Positions 6,658-7,203 of a DNA stretch of 7,203 bases are shown here, in pieces; position 1 is the first letter of the stretch, and each line of letters opens with the position of its first letter. The stretch comes from an uncultured Cyanobium sp. GTDB taxonomy: Bacteria; Cyanobacteriota; Cyanobacteriia; PCC-6307; Cyanobiaceae. The notes under the pieces are model-generated. The model ran no database searches. It was not told the origin of the DNA and saw nothing but the letters and a program-made list of their open reading frames with translations. A program made the position numbers and the translations under genes. The stretch lies in NCBI GenBank assembly GCA_937919075.1, contig CALFOF010000323.1:1-7203 (forward strand). The letters run 5' to 3'.

Positions 6658-7203
6658 CATCACGCTGCTGGCCACGGCGGACTGGAACCATCCGCTCTGG
6701 ACCAACAAGCAGCATGTGGCTTGCAGCCTGGCGGCGCTCGGCCATCGCGTGCTCTATGTGGAGTCGCTGGGGCTGCGGCCGTTGCGCCGCGGTGGCCCCG
6801 ACCGGGGCCGGGTGCTGCAGCGCCTGCGCCATGGCCTGCGCCCGCCGCGGCAGGTGCGGCCGGGCCTGTGGGTGTGGGCGCCGCTGGTGCTGCCCGGGGC
6901 CAGCGGCGGCTGGCCACTCTGGCTGAACCGCCAGGTGCTGCGGCTGGGGCTGGCGCTCTGGCGCCGGGTGCTGGGGCTGCGCGCCGACTGGCTGTGGACC
7001 TACAGCCCGATGACGCTGGCGGTGCTCTCCCCGGCGCCGTTCCGGCGCTTGATCTACCACTGCGTCGATGCGATTCAGGCCCAGCCCGACATGCCGGCGG
7101 ACGCGATCACCCGCTGGGAGGAACGGCTCTGCCGCCGCGCCGATCTGGTGTTCGTGACCTCACCGGCGCTGCTTGAGCAGCTGCATCCGTTCAATCCCCG
7201 CAC
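6650..7203 (+). CDS. Glycosyltransferase (GT-B type), N-terminal part (runs off right edge)
   Basis: The ATG at 6650 overlaps the ABC exporter stop by 8 bp (ATGGCTGA), so translation is probably coupled. The frame stays open for 184 codons to the window end. The N-terminus MADITLLATADWNHPLWTNKQHVACSLAALGHRVLYVESLGLRPL (1-45) is a first Rossmann strand, a TADWN/HPLWTNKQH substrate loop and a second strand, as in bacterial GT-B glycosyltransferases that modify surface polysaccharides. WLWTYSPMTLAVL (about 116-128) and LIYHCVDAIQAQPDMPADAITRWEERLCRRADLVFVTSPALLEQL (about 136-180) match the usual end of the N-lobe, where the second strand-helix unit ends in ADLVF-TSP. The donor-binding C-lobe lies beyond the window, so specificity cannot be judged. 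An Arg/Pro/Gly-rich stretch (about 44-75) is low in complexity. GC content is very high and like that of its neighbours. Confidence 0.88.
   Translation, partial: MADITLLATADWNHPLWTNKQHVACSLAALGHRVLYVESLGLRPLRRGGPDRGRVLQRLRHGLRPPRQVRPGLWVWAPLVLPGASGGWPLWLNRQVLRLGLALWRRVLGLRADWLWTYSPMTLAVLSPAPFRRLIYHCVDAIQAQPDMPADAITRWEERLCRRADLVFVTSPALLEQLHPFNPR

Noticed and set aside
5317..6708. 463-residue open frame on the minus strand
   Set aside because: It lies opposite the ABC exporter, has Gln/His/Arg-rich low-quality sequence, and contains no recognisable domain. It is a shadow of G/C-ending codons on the plus strand.

Overview
The window is a GC-rich piece of a cyanobacterial chromosome, most likely from a picocyanobacterium of the Cyanobium / freshwater or halotolerant Synechococcus type. 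Three things support this. The heme oxygenase is of the cyanobacterial HO-1 type, which makes phycobilin pigments. The isocitrate dehydrogenase has the long cyanobacterial NADP-type sequence. The hexamer CGATCG, the core of the cyanobacterial HIP1 repeat, is clearly over-represented. No mobile element, CRISPR array, tRNA or rRNA was seen.

Left part (1-2162). The first 757 bases hold the N-terminal half of icd on the minus strand, running off the left edge. A 152-bp divergent region follows. It contains a 49-nt interrupted inverted repeat and leads to a 153-residue protein of unknown function (910-1371, plus strand). After 77 bp comes a complete heme oxygenase gene (1449-2162), the first enzyme of bilin synthesis. 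This part is housekeeping: TCA cycle / 2-oxoglutarate supply and light-harvesting pigment.

Right part (2198-7203). All genes are on the plus strand and look like a cell-surface glycan cluster. In order they are a GT-B glycosyltransferase with the E-x7-E signature, a polytopic membrane protein resembling EpsG/Wzy-type polymerases, a complete ABC exporter half-transporter (membrane domain fused to ATPase), and a second glycosyltransferase. The second glycosyltransferase overlaps the ABC gene by 8 bp and is cut by the right edge. A simple reading is that the glycosyltransferases build a lipid-linked saccharide, the ABC exporter moves it or another lipid-linked product across the inner membrane, and the polytopic protein acts on it there. 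That pathway assignment is inference from gene content. The families of the glycosyltransferases and the ABC exporter are read from clear motifs.

Nothing seen amounts to a demonstrably new system. The items most worth a second look are the unknown 153-residue protein between icd and ho1, the inverted repeat in front of it, the polymerase-like/ABC pair, the G-rich leader of the ABC gene, and a short patch of atypical codons over the ABC Walker A motif.
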